Positions 15,973-25,892 are shown, counted from the first letter of the stretch. The stretch: DNA of 51,431 nt from Chloroflexota bacterium (GCA_022616275.1 JAKEFB010000023.1:1-51431), one strand, 5' to 3'. The notes: generated from the letters alone by a model not told the origin. Translations and numbers: made by a program.

Positions 15973-16662
15973 TCAGCTTCCTATGTCCAGAATTTGCCGA
16001 ATCGTACCAGCCATGGCTTCATAGCTGAAAAAGTCAACCCGGCGGTCGTTGATGAAAAAAGTTGGCGTACCGGCGGCTCCAGCACCCCAGGCAGCCTGCA
16101 GGTCGCGGGCTACGTAATCCTGGTAGTTGTCTGAATCCAGACAGCTATCAAAGACGGCCGTATCCAGGCCGATGGCCGCCGCGTAGCTTTTCAGCTCCGA
16201 TATACCCAGGGCGCCCGGGGGCGCCTGCTCGTACAGGTAATCGTGGTAAAGCCAGAAGGCGTTCTGTTCGGCCGCGCACTGGGCTGCCTCGGCCGCTTTG
16301 GGCGACTGGGCGGTAATAACCGGGAAATGGCGGAAGGTAAAGCTGATCTGGTCGCCAAATTCTGCCTTGAGTTGCTCTTTTATGCCTGAGTTATGCCAGG
16401 CGCGGCAGGATGGGCAGCCAAAATCGCCATATTCGACGATACGGATGGGCGCATCCGGTGGGCCGTCCACATTGGCGTTGGCCGCTTCGATGAAATTATC
16501 ACTCTGGGAACTGGTGCCACTCCGGTAAATAGTGGATGCGCCCAGCAAAACCAATACCAGGATTGCCACGCCAGCTACCCCTATCCGGCGCAAACGGGTT
16601 GCTCGTCGTTGCGCTTCTCTTTGTTGTTGTCGCTGCCGTTTAGAACTTGCGTGTTTCTCCAT
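15973..16662 (-). CDS. Membrane-anchored DsbA-family thiol-disulfide oxidoreductase
   Basis: 229 residues. The start at 16662 has GGAGG 5 bases upstream. A basic cytoplasmic N-terminus is followed by a membrane helix (about residues 27-46) and an extracytoplasmic thioredoxin/DsbA-type domain with active site C83-P-S-C86 (GDFGCPSCRAW), the helical insert of DsbA (AEAAQCAAEQNAFWLYHDYLY) and the cis-proline motif GTPTFFINDRRV. The extra cysteines in the helical insert are common in the DsbA_4/DsbG-like Chloroflexota and actinobacterial relatives. It probably makes or reshuffles disulfides in surface proteins; the downstream DUF3179 lipoprotein is a plausible client. Confidence 0.92.
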   Translation of the reverse strand: MEKHASSKRQRQQQREAQRRATRLRRIGVAGVAILVLVLLGASTIYRSGTSSQSDNFIEAANANVDGPPDAPIRIVEYGDFGCPSCRAWHNSGIKEQLKAEFGDQISFTFRHFPVITAQSPKAAEAAQCAAEQNAFWLYHDYLYEQAPPGALGISELKSYAAAIGLDTAVFDSCLDSDNYQDYVARDLQAAWGAGAAGTPTFFINDRRVDFFSYEAMAGTIRQILDIGS

Positions 16663-16680
16663 GTAGCCTCCGTTAAACAT

Positions 16681-16722
16681 AGTCTAAACGGCCGGTGGGT
16701 GGTGTCTGTAGAATGGCCTACA
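16681..16722 (-). promoter_or_regulatory. Candidate CRP-type operator/promoter for the dsbA-DUF3179 operon
   Basis: A symmetric TGTAG-N6-CTACA lies at 16707-16722. On the minus strand, 20 bases beyond it is TAGACT (16686-16681), a 4-of-6 match to the -10 box, so the operator centre would sit near -40.5. The half-sites differ from TGTGA at the last two positions, but the 5-6-5 architecture and distance match the sites at 9509 and 10863. Confidence 0.35.
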
Positions 16723-16850
16723 CTTTCCGCCATTGGCAAAAGCCCTTGGGCAATCAGGGACGCAATGTTGGCCGCCTTACAGAATTAAAGTTTATGAATT
16801 GATAAAGTTACAGGGAAAGAAAGCAGTATGTTCACGTCCGAAGGCGTCTT

Positions 16851-17216
16851 ATGAGCAAGCAAGTGGTTACAATTCGGGATGTTGTCTCAGGTGAGTCGCT
16901 CGCCTCGGCCGAGAAACAGGTGGGTGTCCGGCTATTTGAAGGGGCCTGGTATTTCGACCCGGCGGCGGTCAATCTGGAACACCTCGTGGTGACGGACCGC
17001 ACTTATATTTGCCCTTACAAGGGTACCTGCTACTGGATTGACCTGGAAGCTCCCGGCCACCAGGCGCAAAACGTGGCCTTTACTTATTTCCAAGTCCACG
17101 AAGGCTATGAATTTATCAAGGATAAAATAGCCTTTTACGCCGGCCAGCACGAGGCAACGGTCGAAGAACAGGGGAGCAACTTTGATCGGGTCATCACCCG
17201 TTCCTGGCAAGAGTAA
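16851..17216 (+). CDS. DUF427 protein 1
   Basis: 121 residues, no signal peptide. It has the DUF427 pattern: VRLFEGAWYFDPAAVN, a TYICPYKGTCYWID strand pair in place of the usual T-x-C-P-x-K-G-x-A-x-Y, and a C-terminal FYAGQHEATVEE region where other members have W-x-Y-P. DUF427 proteins are small beta-rich proteins of unknown role. It is 20 bases upstream of a second DUF427 gene, so the pair forms a short operon. The intergenic region before it has TTACAG-N17-TGATAA at 16777-16805, a weak candidate promoter. Confidence 0.82.
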   Translation: MSKQVVTIRDVVSGESLASAEKQVGVRLFEGAWYFDPAAVNLEHLVVTDRTYICPYKGTCYWIDLEAPGHQAQNVAFTYFQVHEGYEFIKDKIAFYAGQHEATVEEQGSNFDRVITRSWQE

Positions 17217-17236
17217 AAGAGGAGAAGATTGGCCCA

Positions 17237-17527
17237 ATGTGGAAAGCAATTTGGAACGGAGCCGTTCTGGCCGAGAGTGACGATACCAAGCTGGTCGAAG
17301 GCAACCACTATTTCCCGGCTGAAACCATTCACCGCGAATATTTTCAGCATAGCGACACCCATACCACCTGTTTTTGGAAGGGGGTTGCCAGTTACTACGA
17401 CGTAGTTGTGGACGACCAGGTGAACCGGGATGCTGCCTGGTATTATCCAGAAACAAAGCGCGCCGCCCAGGCCATCGAAGGGTACGTTGCTTTCTGGCGG
17501 GGAGTTAAAGTTGTTAAGGAAGAGTGA
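17237..17527 (+). CDS. DUF427 protein 2
   Basis: 96 residues with the typical DUF427 core: MWKAIWNGAVLAESDDTKLVEGNHYFP, TTCFWKGVASYYDVVVD and AAWYYPETKRAAQAIEGYVAFWRGVKV. It is closer to the family consensus than its upstream neighbour. The tandem of a divergent and a canonical copy suggests a heteromeric pair (inference). Biochemical role unknown. A strong hairpin follows the stop codon. Confidence 0.88.
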   Translation: MWKAIWNGAVLAESDDTKLVEGNHYFPAETIHREYFQHSDTHTTCFWKGVASYYDVVVDDQVNRDAAWYYPETKRAAQAIEGYVAFWRGVKVVKEE

Positions 17528-17541
17528 CCCACGCTTGCTGC

Positions 17542-17586
17542 CGGCGATGAGCAGAGGGCCTGGCCAACGGCCTCTGCTCATCGCCG
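17542..17586. terminator. Bidirectional hairpin between convergent DUF427 and protease genes
   Basis: A perfect 16-bp stem (17542-17557 with 17571-17586) with a 13-base loop lies in the 75-base gap between convergent genes. No T-run follows on either side, but the position and stability suggest transcript-end formation for both genes. Confidence 0.65.
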
Positions 17587-17602
17587 CACACATCTGACAG
17601 GG

Positions 17603-20600
17603 CTATTGGGTAATGCTGAAGACACTGTCGCTGGTATCCTGCACGGTAGGTTGGTCTATGCTGATCACCCGGATCAGAGCCTGGGTCGTGGCCGGCCTGG
17701 TAACTGTCCATTGGAACGCGCCGGTGTTGGGCACATTGTTGGCGATCTGCTTGTAGCTGGCGCCGCCGTTGCGGGAGAGGAGAAGGCGCACATTGCCGGT
17801 GACGCCCTGGGAGGTCCATTGGATGGTCTGGGTGCTGCCGACCGGCCACACCTCGCCGCCGTTGGGGGCGATGACCGTGATGGACCCGGCCGGCGGTGGC
17901 GACGGGGTAGGTGTTGGCGTGGCCGTCGGCGCCGGGGTCGAAGTGGGCGTTGGCGTGGCTGTTGGGGTGGGGGTCGGGGTGGGCGGAGGTGGCGGGCCAC
18001 CGCCAGCCTGGAAGAGGATGGCGGTGGCGTCGGAGAGCAGGGCCTCATTGAAGGAATACTGGAAGGCCACCGTCCCATCCTGGTTCTCGATGCCGACCGT
18101 GGCCTGGCTGCCTTGCTGGACAGGAACCGTCGGGTCTATGTGGCTGTATTGGAACAGGATCTGCCCATTCTCGAAGAGCACCACCTCCACGTTTATCCAA
18201 GTAGTAAGGCCGTTCCCCGGGAAGCGCACAGTGCGCACATTGCGCCACTCGATCACAAAGCGGCGATCGGGCGCGGTGCCCAACAACTCGGTGCGGAGGC
18301 TGGGCTGTGGCTCTAAGCAACTACAGCCCCAGAACATGTTGTCCCAGAACGGGTAGATCGCGTCATTGGGCGCAGTCGCGCTGGGGACCGCGCTGTTGTC
18401 GAGGGTGGAACCCGACCCGCTGAAAAAGAGGTAGCCATCCTGCGAGACGAAGGCCAACGTGTGGGTCTCGCCGTAGAAGGGGAAGGGGAAGGGCAGTGCG
18501 CGTGGTCCCTGTTGGATGACGTTCGTCGCCTCGATGTAGGCGGGCGCCACGAGCCGGCAGGTGTAGCCGAAGCTGTCCGACCGTTGCTCCAGGGTAAAGT
18601 CGAGGGTGGCCGGGCCGCCGGCCACGGTCAGCGTCTGCTCTTGCGGCGCAAAGCACCGCACGGGGCCTGGCGCCTGTGCCGCGTACGTGCCTTCGGGGAC
18701 GCTGGCAAAGCTATAGAAGCCATTGGCATCGGTCGTGGCCGGTGGGAGTGGGGTGTCGAGGATGGTCACGGTGGCATTGGCGATGGGCGCGCCGCTGGTG
18801 TCAAGGACATGGCCGGAGACCGGATGCGCCGGCACCGTCGCCAGGGCAAAGTCCTGGACGGTGGTCTGGTCCTGATTGATGACCACCCCATTGGCGGTTT
18901 GCTCGGCATACCCGAAGGCGCGGGCGGCCACATCAAAGGTCCCGGCCCGGAGCAAAAAGCTGTAGAAGCCGTCAGCGCCGGTCAGACCCGTGACGTCAAA
19001 CGGGCCGGTCACCTCAATGGTCGCATCCGGAATGGGGGCGCCAGTGTTGGCATCGGTCACGGTACCTTCCAGGATGTCTGGTCGAAGGTCGAACAGCTCA
19101 GCGCTGCTGAGGCTGGCGCCGGAGATCCCCCCAGCGACCAGGACCTGGCCATCGGCGAGCAGCGTCGCCGCGTGGTCGCGACGTCCGACGGACATGTCGC
19201 GAGTAGGTGTCCACCTGCCCGTGGCGAGGTCGAAGAGTTCGGCGCTCCTGAGGCTGGTGGGGTTACCGAAGGGATCAAAGCCACCGAAGCCCCCGGCAAC
19301 CAATACCAGGCCGTTATCGAGCATCGCCGCCGACCAGCCGCTGGTCGGCGGCGTCGGGGACGGATCGCCGGTGGCTGTCCAGGCGCCGGTGGCGGGGTCG
19401 TAGAGTTCCGCCCTGCCAGCATTAATGACCAGCACCCGGCCGTCATTCAGCAGCCACGCGTGGCCGCCCCCGGTTAAGGTCCTGCTGCCGGTGGGTGCCC
19501 AGGTGCCGGTGGCCGGGTCGAACAGCTCGGCGCTGCTGAGTGTGCTGGTGCCGACGACGCCGCCGGCGACCAATACGCGGCCGTCACCGAGCAGGATCGC
19601 AATGTGATCTCTGCGAACATCTGTCATGCTGCCGGTGGGTGCCCAGGTGCCGGTGGCGGGGTCAAAGATTTCGGCGCTGCTGAGTTCGCTGCCGTCGCTG
19701 GGGGTGCAGCAGAACCCCCCCGCGACCAACACCCGGCCGTCATTGAGCCGCGTCGCCGTGTGATTGCTGCGAGCGCCGGTCAGGCTGCCGGTGGCTGCCC
19801 AGGTGCCAGTGGCGGGATCGAAGATTTCGGCGCTGCTGAGCCGGAGGAAAGGGTCCGGGTCGAGGCCGCTCACGTGGCCGCCGGCGACCAACACGCGGCC
19901 GTCGCCGAGTAGGGTCGCCGTGTGACTGTTACGAGCGTCGGTCAGGCTGCCGGTGGCTGCCCAGGCGCGGGTAGCAGGGTCATAGACCTCAGGGGGGCTG
20001 TTGAAGTTCCCCCCGGTGACCAACACGCGGCCGTCATTGAGCCGCGTCGCCGTGTGATTGCTGCGAGCGCCGGTCATGCTGCCCGTTGTCGTCCATAGCC
20101 CCGTTGTCGCCAGAGCAAAGTCCTGCACGGTGGTTTGATTCTCATTGATAACCACCCCGCTGGCGGTCTGCTCGAAATACCCGGAGGCCCGTGCTGTTGC
20201 ATCATAAGACCCAACGGGCAGGTCGGGAAAGCTGTACTGGCCGCTGCCGTCCGTCAGGACGGTGAGCATGCCCGTTGAGCCAACGGCCTCGACCGTTGCC
20301 CCGGGGATCGGCCCGCCGTCGCTGGCATCGGTCACGGTGCCTTGCAGGATGCCCCGGGGCATTGGCGTCAAGGCAAAGTCCTGGATGGTGGTTTGATTCT
20401 CATTGATGACCACGCCGCTGGCGGTCTGCTCGAAGTATCCGAAGGCGCGGGCGGTGACGGCATAGCTGCCGACCGGGAGCCGGATGCTATACTGGCCGGC
20501 CGGGTCAGTCGTAACCGTCCGGTTGACGGGACCGGCTAAGGTAACCGTCGCACCGTTGATGGCCGCGCCGGTGGTCGCATCGGTGACGGCGCCGGCCAGG

Positions 20601-22069
20601 GTGCCCGTCGGTCCGTGCGGTGACTGGTCAACCGCCTCAAAGGCATCCAGCCGGCCCTCGCCCCACACGTTATTGTCGGCGGCCGTGCCACCGCAGCTTA
20701 AGTCGCTGGTGTCAACGGCCGTCTGGTCCAGCAAGGCCCGCGTCTGGCTTACATCCCCAACCAGGGCCGGGGCGACCGACCACATCAACACCACGGTCCC
20801 GGCTACGTGCGGCGAGGCCATGGACGTGCCGCTTAAGACACCATAGGCGTTGTTCAGCACGCTGGAACGCACGTTCACGCCGGGCGCGGCGATGTTTGGC
20901 TTGAGCTCACCACCGCCGAAGGCCGACGGACCGCGGCTGGAGAAGCCGGCGATGGTGTTGTTGATGTCGAACGCTCCTGCGCTGTAGGTATCTACGTAAT
21001 CTCCAGGTGAGCCGGAAGTATCACAGTTGGGTCCTGAGTTACCGTTAGAGAAGGCGGGGAAGATGCCGGCAGCGACCCAGGCGTCCACGGTCGCCTGGTA
21101 GAACGTGTCGCCGCCTGGGCCGCCCCAGGAGTTGTTGACCACGTGCGGGCGCAGGTCCGGCCGCGGGTTCTGGCCGCTGAGGTCGGTTGGCGCCAGCACC
21201 CATTGCCCCGAAGCCAGCAGCGCCGACAGCGAGCAGGTGTTGGACTCGCAGCCCTTGGCGGCGATCCAGCGGGCGCCGGGGGCCACGCCGATCTGATTGG
21301 TCCCATCCTCATCCTCGCCCACCATGGTGCCCATCGTATGCGTGCCGTGTTGGTTATTGTCGCAGGGGGCCAGGGAAGGGCTACCGCAGATGTTGGAGGG
21401 GTCGAACCAGTTGTAGTTATGGTCGAAGGTACCTCCCAGGTTGCCGCGGTACTGCCCCACCAGCGCCGGGTGGTTGAACTGCACGCCGGTGTCAATGTTG
21501 GCAACCACAATGCCCTCGCCGCGCACGCCAAACGTTGACCAGACCTGGGGCGCGTTGATACGGTCAATGTTCCATTCGACCGCATTCACTCCGAATTCAC
21601 CTGTCCCAGGCAGCGGTTCCGGAATGTGATAGGTCTGGTCGGGCAGGATCTTGTCCACCTCAGGCTGCCGGGCCAGCTCCTCCAGCAAGGCCTGGTCCCC
21701 GGTGACGCGGATGGCGTTGAGGATCCAGAAGGGCTTGAAATCGGCGTTGCGCTGCTGGAGCAAGGCCCGCAACCCGGGTTGGGTGCTGTTGGCCACCGCC
21801 ACCAGCCGGTCAAACACAAAGCGCCCGCGCGCTTCCCAATCGGGGATCCGGAAGGCCGGGCTCAGGTCTGCCTGCTCTTTGAGAACTACCCAAAAGGTCG
21901 TTTCCCCCTGCTGGACGAGCTGTTCAGCCAGGCCCGGTGCAACCCTGGCTGGCGGCGCCTCAACTACGGTGGCGGCTGCGTTAGAGGCCAGGAGCAGCAG
22001 GAGCAGGATTGCCAGCAGTGCGAGCCCACGGGTAAACACTGATTCGAATCTGAGTGTAAGCTGAGTCAT
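17603..22069 (-). CDS. Giant secreted S8 (subtilisin-like) peptidase with kelch propeller and adhesion-type domains
   Basis: 1488 residues; AAGGAG precedes the ATG. Signal peptide (about 1-33), an inhibitor-type propeptide (about 40-150), then the S8 domain with Asp193 (NIDTGVQ), His241 (HGTHTMG), oxyanion Asn344 (SNGNSGP) and Ser416 ([12 protein letters not shown]), closest in style to bacillopeptidase F. Downstream are carboxypeptidase-regulatory-like beta domains (GTVTDA...GAxI..ATVE), seven kelch repeats (each [20 protein letters not shown]), two more such domains, a beta domain with [10 protein letters not shown], a Thr/Pro linker and a C-terminal domain beginning [12 protein letters not shown] that resembles the Ser-Thr-rich/KRE9-KNH family. 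The catalytic triad is complete. It is probably a surface or extracellular protease with binding modules. It is transcribed away from the STAND gene. Confidence 0.93.
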   Translation of the reverse strand: MTQLTLRFESVFTRGLALLAILLLLLLASNAAATVVEAPPARVAPGLAEQLVQQGETTFWVVLKEQADLSPAFRIPDWEARGRFVFDRLVAVANSTQPGLRALLQQRNADFKPFWILNAIRVTGDQALLEELARQPEVDKILPDQTYHIPEPLPGTGEFGVNAVEWNIDRINAPQVWSTFGVRGEGIVVANIDTGVQFNHPALVGQYRGNLGGTFDHNYNWFDPSNICGSPSLAPCDNNQHGTHTMGTMVGEDEDGTNQIGVAPGARWIAAKGCESNTCSLSALLASGQWVLAPTDLSGQNPRPDLRPHVVNNSWGGPGGDTFYQATVDAWVAAGIFPAFSNGNSGPNCDTSGSPGDYVDTYSAGAFDINNTIAGFSSRGPSAFGGGELKPNIAAPGVNVRSSVLNNAYGVLSGTSMASPHVAGTVVLMWSVAPALVGDVSQTRALLDQTAVDTSDLSCGGTAADNNVWGEGRLDAFEAVDQSPHGPTGTLAGAVTDATTGAAINGATVTLAGPVNRTVTTDPAGQYSIRLPVGSYAVTARAFGYFEQTASGVVINENQTTIQDFALTPMPRGILQGTVTDASDGGPIPGATVEAVGSTGMLTVLTDGSGQYSFPDLPVGSYDATARASGYFEQTASGVVINENQTTVQDFALATTGLWTTTGSMTGARSNHTATRLNDGRVLVTGGNFNSPPEVYDPATRAWAATGSLTDARNSHTATLLGDGRVLVAGGHVSGLDPDPFLRLSSAEIFDPATGTWAATGSLTGARSNHTATRLNDGRVLVAGGFCCTPSDGSELSSAEIFDPATGTWAPTGSMTDVRRDHIAILLGDGRVLVAGGVVGTSTLSSAELFDPATGTWAPTGSRTLTGGGHAWLLNDGRVLVINAGRAELYDPATGAWTATGDPSPTPPTSGWSAAMLDNGLVLVAGGFGGFDPFGNPTSLRSAELFDLATGRWTPTRDMSVGRRDHAATLLADGQVLVAGGISGASLSSAELFDLRPDILEGTVTDANTGAPIPDATIEVTGPFDVTGLTGADGFYSFLLRAGTFDVAARAFGYAEQTANGVVINQDQTTVQDFALATVPAHPVSGHVLDTSGAPIANATVTILDTPLPPATTDANGFYSFASVPEGTYAAQAPGPVRCFAPQEQTLTVAGGPATLDFTLEQRSDSFGYTCRLVAPAYIEATNVIQQGPRALPFPFPFYGETHTLAFVSQDGYLFFSGSGSTLDNSAVPSATAPNDAIYPFWDNMFWGCSCLEPQPSLRTELLGTAPDRRFVIEWRNVRTVRFPGNGLTTWINVEVVLFENGQILFQYSHIDPTVPVQQGSQATVGIENQDGTVAFQYSFNEALLSDATAILFQAGGGPPPPPTPTPTPTATPTPTSTPAPTATPTPTPSPPPAGSITVIAPNGGEVWPVGSTQTIQWTSQGVTGNVRLLLSRNGGASYKQIANNVPNTGAFQWTVTRPATTQALIRVISIDQPTVQDTSDSVFSITQ

Positions 22070-22326
22070 GATTAACTCCTTTTCTGGCCGCCCTGTTCAA
22101 AGAAGCGTCGGAGCGGCTTCCTCTGTTTAAAAACCTCCTGCAGTATGAACGGCTCCCTCTAGATTCGGTATTCCAGGTGTGAGGATCGGTGTCAATGTAA
22201 GCTTGAACACTTACGAGCGCCAAGCCAGGGACGACAATAGTTAATGGATGTGAGTGTACGGATCACGGGGCAAAAAAAAGTAGCACGTTTTTGTAGCTGA
22301 TCTGTATTACTTGTGGAGCAGTTACC

Positions 22327-25044
22327 ATGAAAGCCGAATACGACCTGGCTGATGTCCTGGATGAATACATGCGATCTGCCGGTTATGGCACGTTGCGGTT
22401 AGCCAATCACGTCAACCAATTAGTTGACCGCCCGCACTTCCTGCACCGGGGTACGATTACCAATTGGTTAACGGGCCGGGCGTGTAAAGTGCGCGATTGG
22501 CGGCAGTTGACGGCCGTGGCCGCTGTCCTGGGCTTAAACGAGGCGCAGGCAAACAAACTACTGCAGGCTGCCGGCCTACCGACGGTACGGGCCTTATGGG
22601 AAACAGTAGATGAAAGCGATCAGATCTTTCTCGGACGTATTCCCCTTAGCCCCACTGCTGGTTGGTTGGATTGGAATCAGAACTCACTCCCACCGCCACA
22701 GCCGTTACCGCCAGGCTCGCGGTTGCCGCTGCGCGCGAATCCTCTATTCGTCGGCCGGGAGGAAAAACTGCGCCGGCTGGCCTGGGAACTTCAAGAGCGG
22801 GTGTCGGCGGTGGGTCCCACGATTGTCCTTAGCGGGCTGGGGGGCATTGGGAAAACTCAACTGGCAGTAGAATTTGCTTATCGTTACGGCCGTTTCTTCT
22901 CTGGCGGCGTTTTTTGGTTCAACTTTGGCCGGCCGGAAACAGTACCGGCGCAGGTGGCAGCGACGGGCAGCGACGACGCTTTAAACCTGCGGCCTGACTT
23001 TGACGAATTGCCGGTGGAGAAACAGGTCGGGTTGGTACAACGAGCCTGGCAAGAGGAGGCGCCCCGGCTGCTCATCTTTGATGGTTGTGAAGAAGAACCT
23101 TTACTGACCCAATGGCAACCAACCAGCGGTGGTTGCCGTGTCCTTGTTACCAGCCGGCGGGGTTGTTGGGATCCGACGTTGGGCGTGACTGCCCTGGCAG
23201 TAGATGTCCTGGCGCGAACTGAGAGTATCGCTTTGTTGCAAAGGTTCCGGTCCGATTTAACCCACGATGAGGCGGACAGAATTGCGGTTGAATTAGGCGA
23301 CTTACCCCTGGCGCTTCATTTGGCCGGGAGTTTCCTGGCTTATTACCGCTATGAGGTTTGTCCCGCTGCTTATCTGGCCCAATTGCAGGCCTTGCGGGGG
23401 CCGGCCTTGCTGGACCATCCTTCCTTGCAAGGGCAAGGAACGGCCGTCAAGCCGACAGGCCATGAATTGCACGTCGCCCGTACCTTTGTTTTGAGTTATG
23501 AACGGTTGCAGCCAGACAGAAACGAGAGCGACGCCCTGGCCCAGGTTCTCCTATCGCGAGCTGCGTGTTTTGCCCCTGGCGAACCTATTCCCAGGCAGTT
23601 GCTATTGGCGACACTTGTCTCCAACACAAAATCAGCTTTTATGGGAGATAACTTGCAGGTAAGCGAGGCCTTGACCCGATTGGTGGCCTTAGGGTTAGTG
23701 ATAGAGGGAGCGGCAGGAGCTATTCGATTGCACCAGTTACTGGCTCATTTTGTCTCAGGCGCGGCCGGTGAGCCAGACGCCCAGGCAGACGTAGAGCAAA
23801 CAGTGATAGCAGAAGCGCAACGGTTAAATAAGATGGGCAATTCGGCCGGGTTACGCGGCTGGCAGGTCCATTTGCAGTACCTGACGGCCGTCGCCCAAAG
23901 CCGAAATGATCAGCGAGCCGCCCAATTGGCGAATGAGTTAGGCACTCACCTGAGCCAGGAAGCAGATTTCGTGGCGGCGCGTCGTTACTTAGAGCAAGCG
24001 TTAGCGATACAGGAAAAGATATTCGGCCCCCAACATCCTCAGACTGCCCAAAGCTTGAATAACCTGGGAGTATTATTGCAATTAATGGGAGCGTATGAAG
24101 CAGCCCGGCCGTGTTTTGAGCGGGCCTTAACCATTCGGGAAAAGACGCTAGGCGCAAAACATCCGGAAACGGCCGAGAGCCTCAACGATCTTGGGTGGTT
24201 GTTGAGCACGACAGGCGATTATGAAGCGGCGCGGTGCTATTATGAACGCGCCCTGGCCATACGAGAGGAAGTAATAGGGGCGGCCCATCCAGAGACGGCC
24301 CACAGCCTGAATGACCTGGGGGTGTTATCGTCCAAGACAGGAAGGTACGAACTGGCGCGGCGATACCATGAGCGCGCCCAGGCTATTCGAGAGGAAATGC
24401 TGGGGGAAGTTCATCTCGATACGGCTGAAAGTTTGAACAATCTCGGCGCAACCCTGGTGTTGATGGGGGCGTATCAAACGGCCCGGCCGTACTACGAACG
24501 GGCGCTGGCTATCCGGCGCAAATTACTGGGGGAGAACCATCCCCAGATTGCTCATAGCCTGGGTGGGCTGGGAGTCTTGTTGTACAGGATGGGGGCGTAT
24601 GAGGCGGCCCGGCCGTATTATGAGCAAGCCTTGACGATATTTGAAAGAACCGTGGGAATGGCCCATTTCGATACAGGACGGAGCCTGAATAACCTGGGCC
24701 ATCTGTTTCAAACCATGGGGGATTATGAGGAGGCGCAACGGTATTACGAGCGCGCCCTGGCCTCCTTTGAAATGGCATTAGGTCACCAACACCCTTTGGT
24801 GGCTGGTCCCTGTAACAACCTGGGGCTGTTATTCACAGACATGAGGCGCTGCGATGAGGCCTATGCTTATTTGGAGCGAGCGTTTGTTATTCGCCTGCAG
24901 GCGCTTGGACCTGAGCACCCTGACACGGCCCAAAGCCTGAAGGATCTGGACCACCTATTGGAGATGATGGGGAAGCCGCTCGAAGAGGGCATTTATCTGG
25001 AGCAGGCCTGTGTTATTCAAGAAGAGAAAGCAGGGGCGAGTTAA
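22327..25044 (+). CDS. STAND NTPase: HTH-like N-terminus, NB-ARC ATPase, TPR sensor
   Basis: 905 residues, cytoplasmic. The first ~90 residues look like an HTH-type domain (THxITNWLTGRACKVRDW-like segment, then LTAVAAVLGLNEAQANKLL). A linker and FVGREEKL (141-148) lead to the NB-ARC P-loop GLGGIGKT (170-177, Lys176), Walker B LLIFDGCEE, the sensor VLVTSRR and a GLPL-like GDLPLALHLAG. After a helical region come eight 42-residue TPR units of kinesin-light-chain type, each with H-P-x-T-A-x-SLNxLG, up to the C-terminus. This is the layout of NLR-like signal ATPases, where TPRs sense a ligand. The output could be DNA binding through the HTH. A defence role is possible but nothing nearby supports it. 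The stop shares TTAA with the convergent redoxin gene. Confidence 0.9.
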   Translation: MKAEYDLADVLDEYMRSAGYGTLRLANHVNQLVDRPHFLHRGTITNWLTGRACKVRDWRQLTAVAAVLGLNEAQANKLLQAAGLPTVRALWETVDESDQIFLGRIPLSPTAGWLDWNQNSLPPPQPLPPGSRLPLRANPLFVGREEKLRRLAWELQERVSAVGPTIVLSGLGGIGKTQLAVEFAYRYGRFFSGGVFWFNFGRPETVPAQVAATGSDDALNLRPDFDELPVEKQVGLVQRAWQEEAPRLLIFDGCEEEPLLTQWQPTSGGCRVLVTSRRGCWDPTLGVTALAVDVLARTESIALLQRFRSDLTHDEADRIAVELGDLPLALHLAGSFLAYYRYEVCPAAYLAQLQALRGPALLDHPSLQGQGTAVKPTGHELHVARTFVLSYERLQPDRNESDALAQVLLSRAACFAPGEPIPRQLLLATLVSNTKSAFMGDNLQVSEALTRLVALGLVIEGAAGAIRLHQLLAHFVSGAAGEPDAQADVEQTVIAEAQRLNKMGNSAGLRGWQVHLQYLTAVAQSRNDQRAAQLANELGTHLSQEADFVAARRYLEQALAIQEKIFGPQHPQTAQSLNNLGVLLQLMGAYEAARPCFERALTIREKTLGAKHPETAESLNDLGWLLSTTGDYEAARCYYERALAIREEVIGAAHPETAHSLNDLGVLSSKTGRYELARRYHERAQAIREEMLGEVHLDTAESLNNLGATLVLMGAYQTARPYYERALAIRRKLLGENHPQIAHSLGGLGVLLYRMGAYEAARPYYEQALTIFERTVGMAHFDTGRSLNNLGHLFQTMGDYEEAQRYYERALASFEMALGHQHPLVAGPCNNLGLLFTDMRRCDEAYAYLERAFVIRLQALGPEHPDTAQSLKDLDHLLEMMGKPLEEGIYLEQACVIQEEKAGAS

Positions 25045-25508
25045 AGACCATCCTCGATAAACGCCAGCAGCCTGTCCAGGTTCAGGGCGTGGTAGGGGTC
25101 GGCCGACACGTCGGCAAAGCGGATTTTGTTATCCGGGCCGGCGTAGAAAAGCGCCGGCCGGGGCACCTCATATTCGGGATCGAAGACGCCAAATTGAAGG
25201 GCCAGGGACGGCTGGCTGTCGGCCAGGAGTGGGTACGACAAGGGGGGAGCGGCTGAGCGCTGGTAAGCGCTGACCGCAGCCACCGAATCGTGCGACACGC
25301 AGGCCAGCCCGACGCCATAGGTGCTCAACTGCGCCGCCACCCGGTTCAGCCGCCGGAGCTGGTGCAGGCAATTCGGACACCAGGTTCCGTGAACGAAAGC
25401 CAGAACGATGCCATTGGGGCCGCGAATATCGGCCGGGGTGAACGGCCGCTCGTCAACCCCTAACAGCTTAAACTCCGGAAAGTCAGACCCTTTATTCAAT
25501 AGTTCCAC
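25041..25508 (-). CDS. Redoxin (peroxiredoxin/TlpA-like thioredoxin-fold protein)
   Basis: 155 residues if started at the GTG at 25508, which follows the upstream gene by 14 bases and gives a normal N-terminus (ELLNKGSDFPEFKLLGVD); the longer open frame upstream overlaps the DsrE-like gene and is unlikely. The protein has an AhpC/TSA-like start, then VHGTWCPNCLHQL with Cys44 and Cys47, and later LLADSQPSLALQFGVFDPEYEVPRPALFYAG, typical of redoxins. No signal peptide, so cytoplasmic. It is the last gene of a probable three-gene operon with the DsrE-like and glycogen-binding-domain genes. Confidence 0.88.
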   Translation of the reverse strand: MELLNKGSDFPEFKLLGVDERPFTPADIRGPNGIVLAFVHGTWCPNCLHQLRRLNRVAAQLSTYGVGLACVSHDSVAAVSAYQRSAAPPLSYPLLADSQPSLALQFGVFDPEYEVPRPALFYAGPDNKIRFADVSADPYHALNLDRLLAFIEDGL

Positions 25509-25522
25509 GGTCGCTCTATCCC

Positions 25523-25879
25523 TTAGAAGGTGATGATCTGGTAGCCTTCCGCTACACGTGATCGAATACTGGGATGTTGGTGATATTCCAAGAGAAACGG
25601 CAGACCGAGTTCTTCTGCTTTCTCGTAAACATGAAAGGCCCTGGCGCAGTAGCGGCAAATACCGGCCACTTTGTCTTCTACCTGGGCATATAGTTGGTGA
25701 CGCCTATCCTCGGGGTTGGCTAGCGTAACGGCCGCAACCGTGCCACCGCCATCAAAGATAATTTGTACCTCATCACCCGCTTCCTTGAATTCCCGAGCTG
25801 TCTGCAGAGCATTGACTACACGGCCTAAATCCTGGTGTTCTTCCATTTCTGAGAGAACGATAATGGCAACCTTGATCAT
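25523..25879 (-). CDS. DsrE/DsrF-like sulfur-relay family protein
   Basis: 118 residues, beginning MIKVAIIVLSEMEEHQDLGRVVNALQTAREF, a Rossmann-like DsrE start, followed by VQIIFDGGGT and a cysteine pair in AGICRYCARAF where DsrE-like proteins carry their active cysteine. Members of this family carry persulfide sulfur or act as small thiol proteins. The direct link to the redoxin gene (14 bases) fits a thiol/persulfide role. Substrate unknown. Confidence 0.82.
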   Translation of the reverse strand: MIKVAIIVLSEMEEHQDLGRVVNALQTAREFKEAGDEVQIIFDGGGTVAAVTLANPEDRRHQLYAQVEDKVAGICRYCARAFHVYEKAEELGLPFLLEYHQHPSIRSRVAEGYQIITF

Positions 25880-25892
25880 TAAAAACCTTCTC

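Noticed and set aside
18461-19477. Long plus-strand ORFs within the subtilisin gene (for example 338 residues)
   Set aside because: Composition is Gly/Arg/Ala-rich shadow translation of the kelch repeats, with no fold or start signal.
19057-20100. Regular repeats considered as a CRISPR or minisatellite array
   Set aside because: They are imperfect, coding, and translate into kelch repeats of one protein.
17603-25044. Protease plus NLR-like gene as an anti-phage system
   Set aside because: The protease has a signal peptide and extracellular domains, so it cannot be the cytoplasmic effector of the STAND protein; the two are only divergent neighbours.
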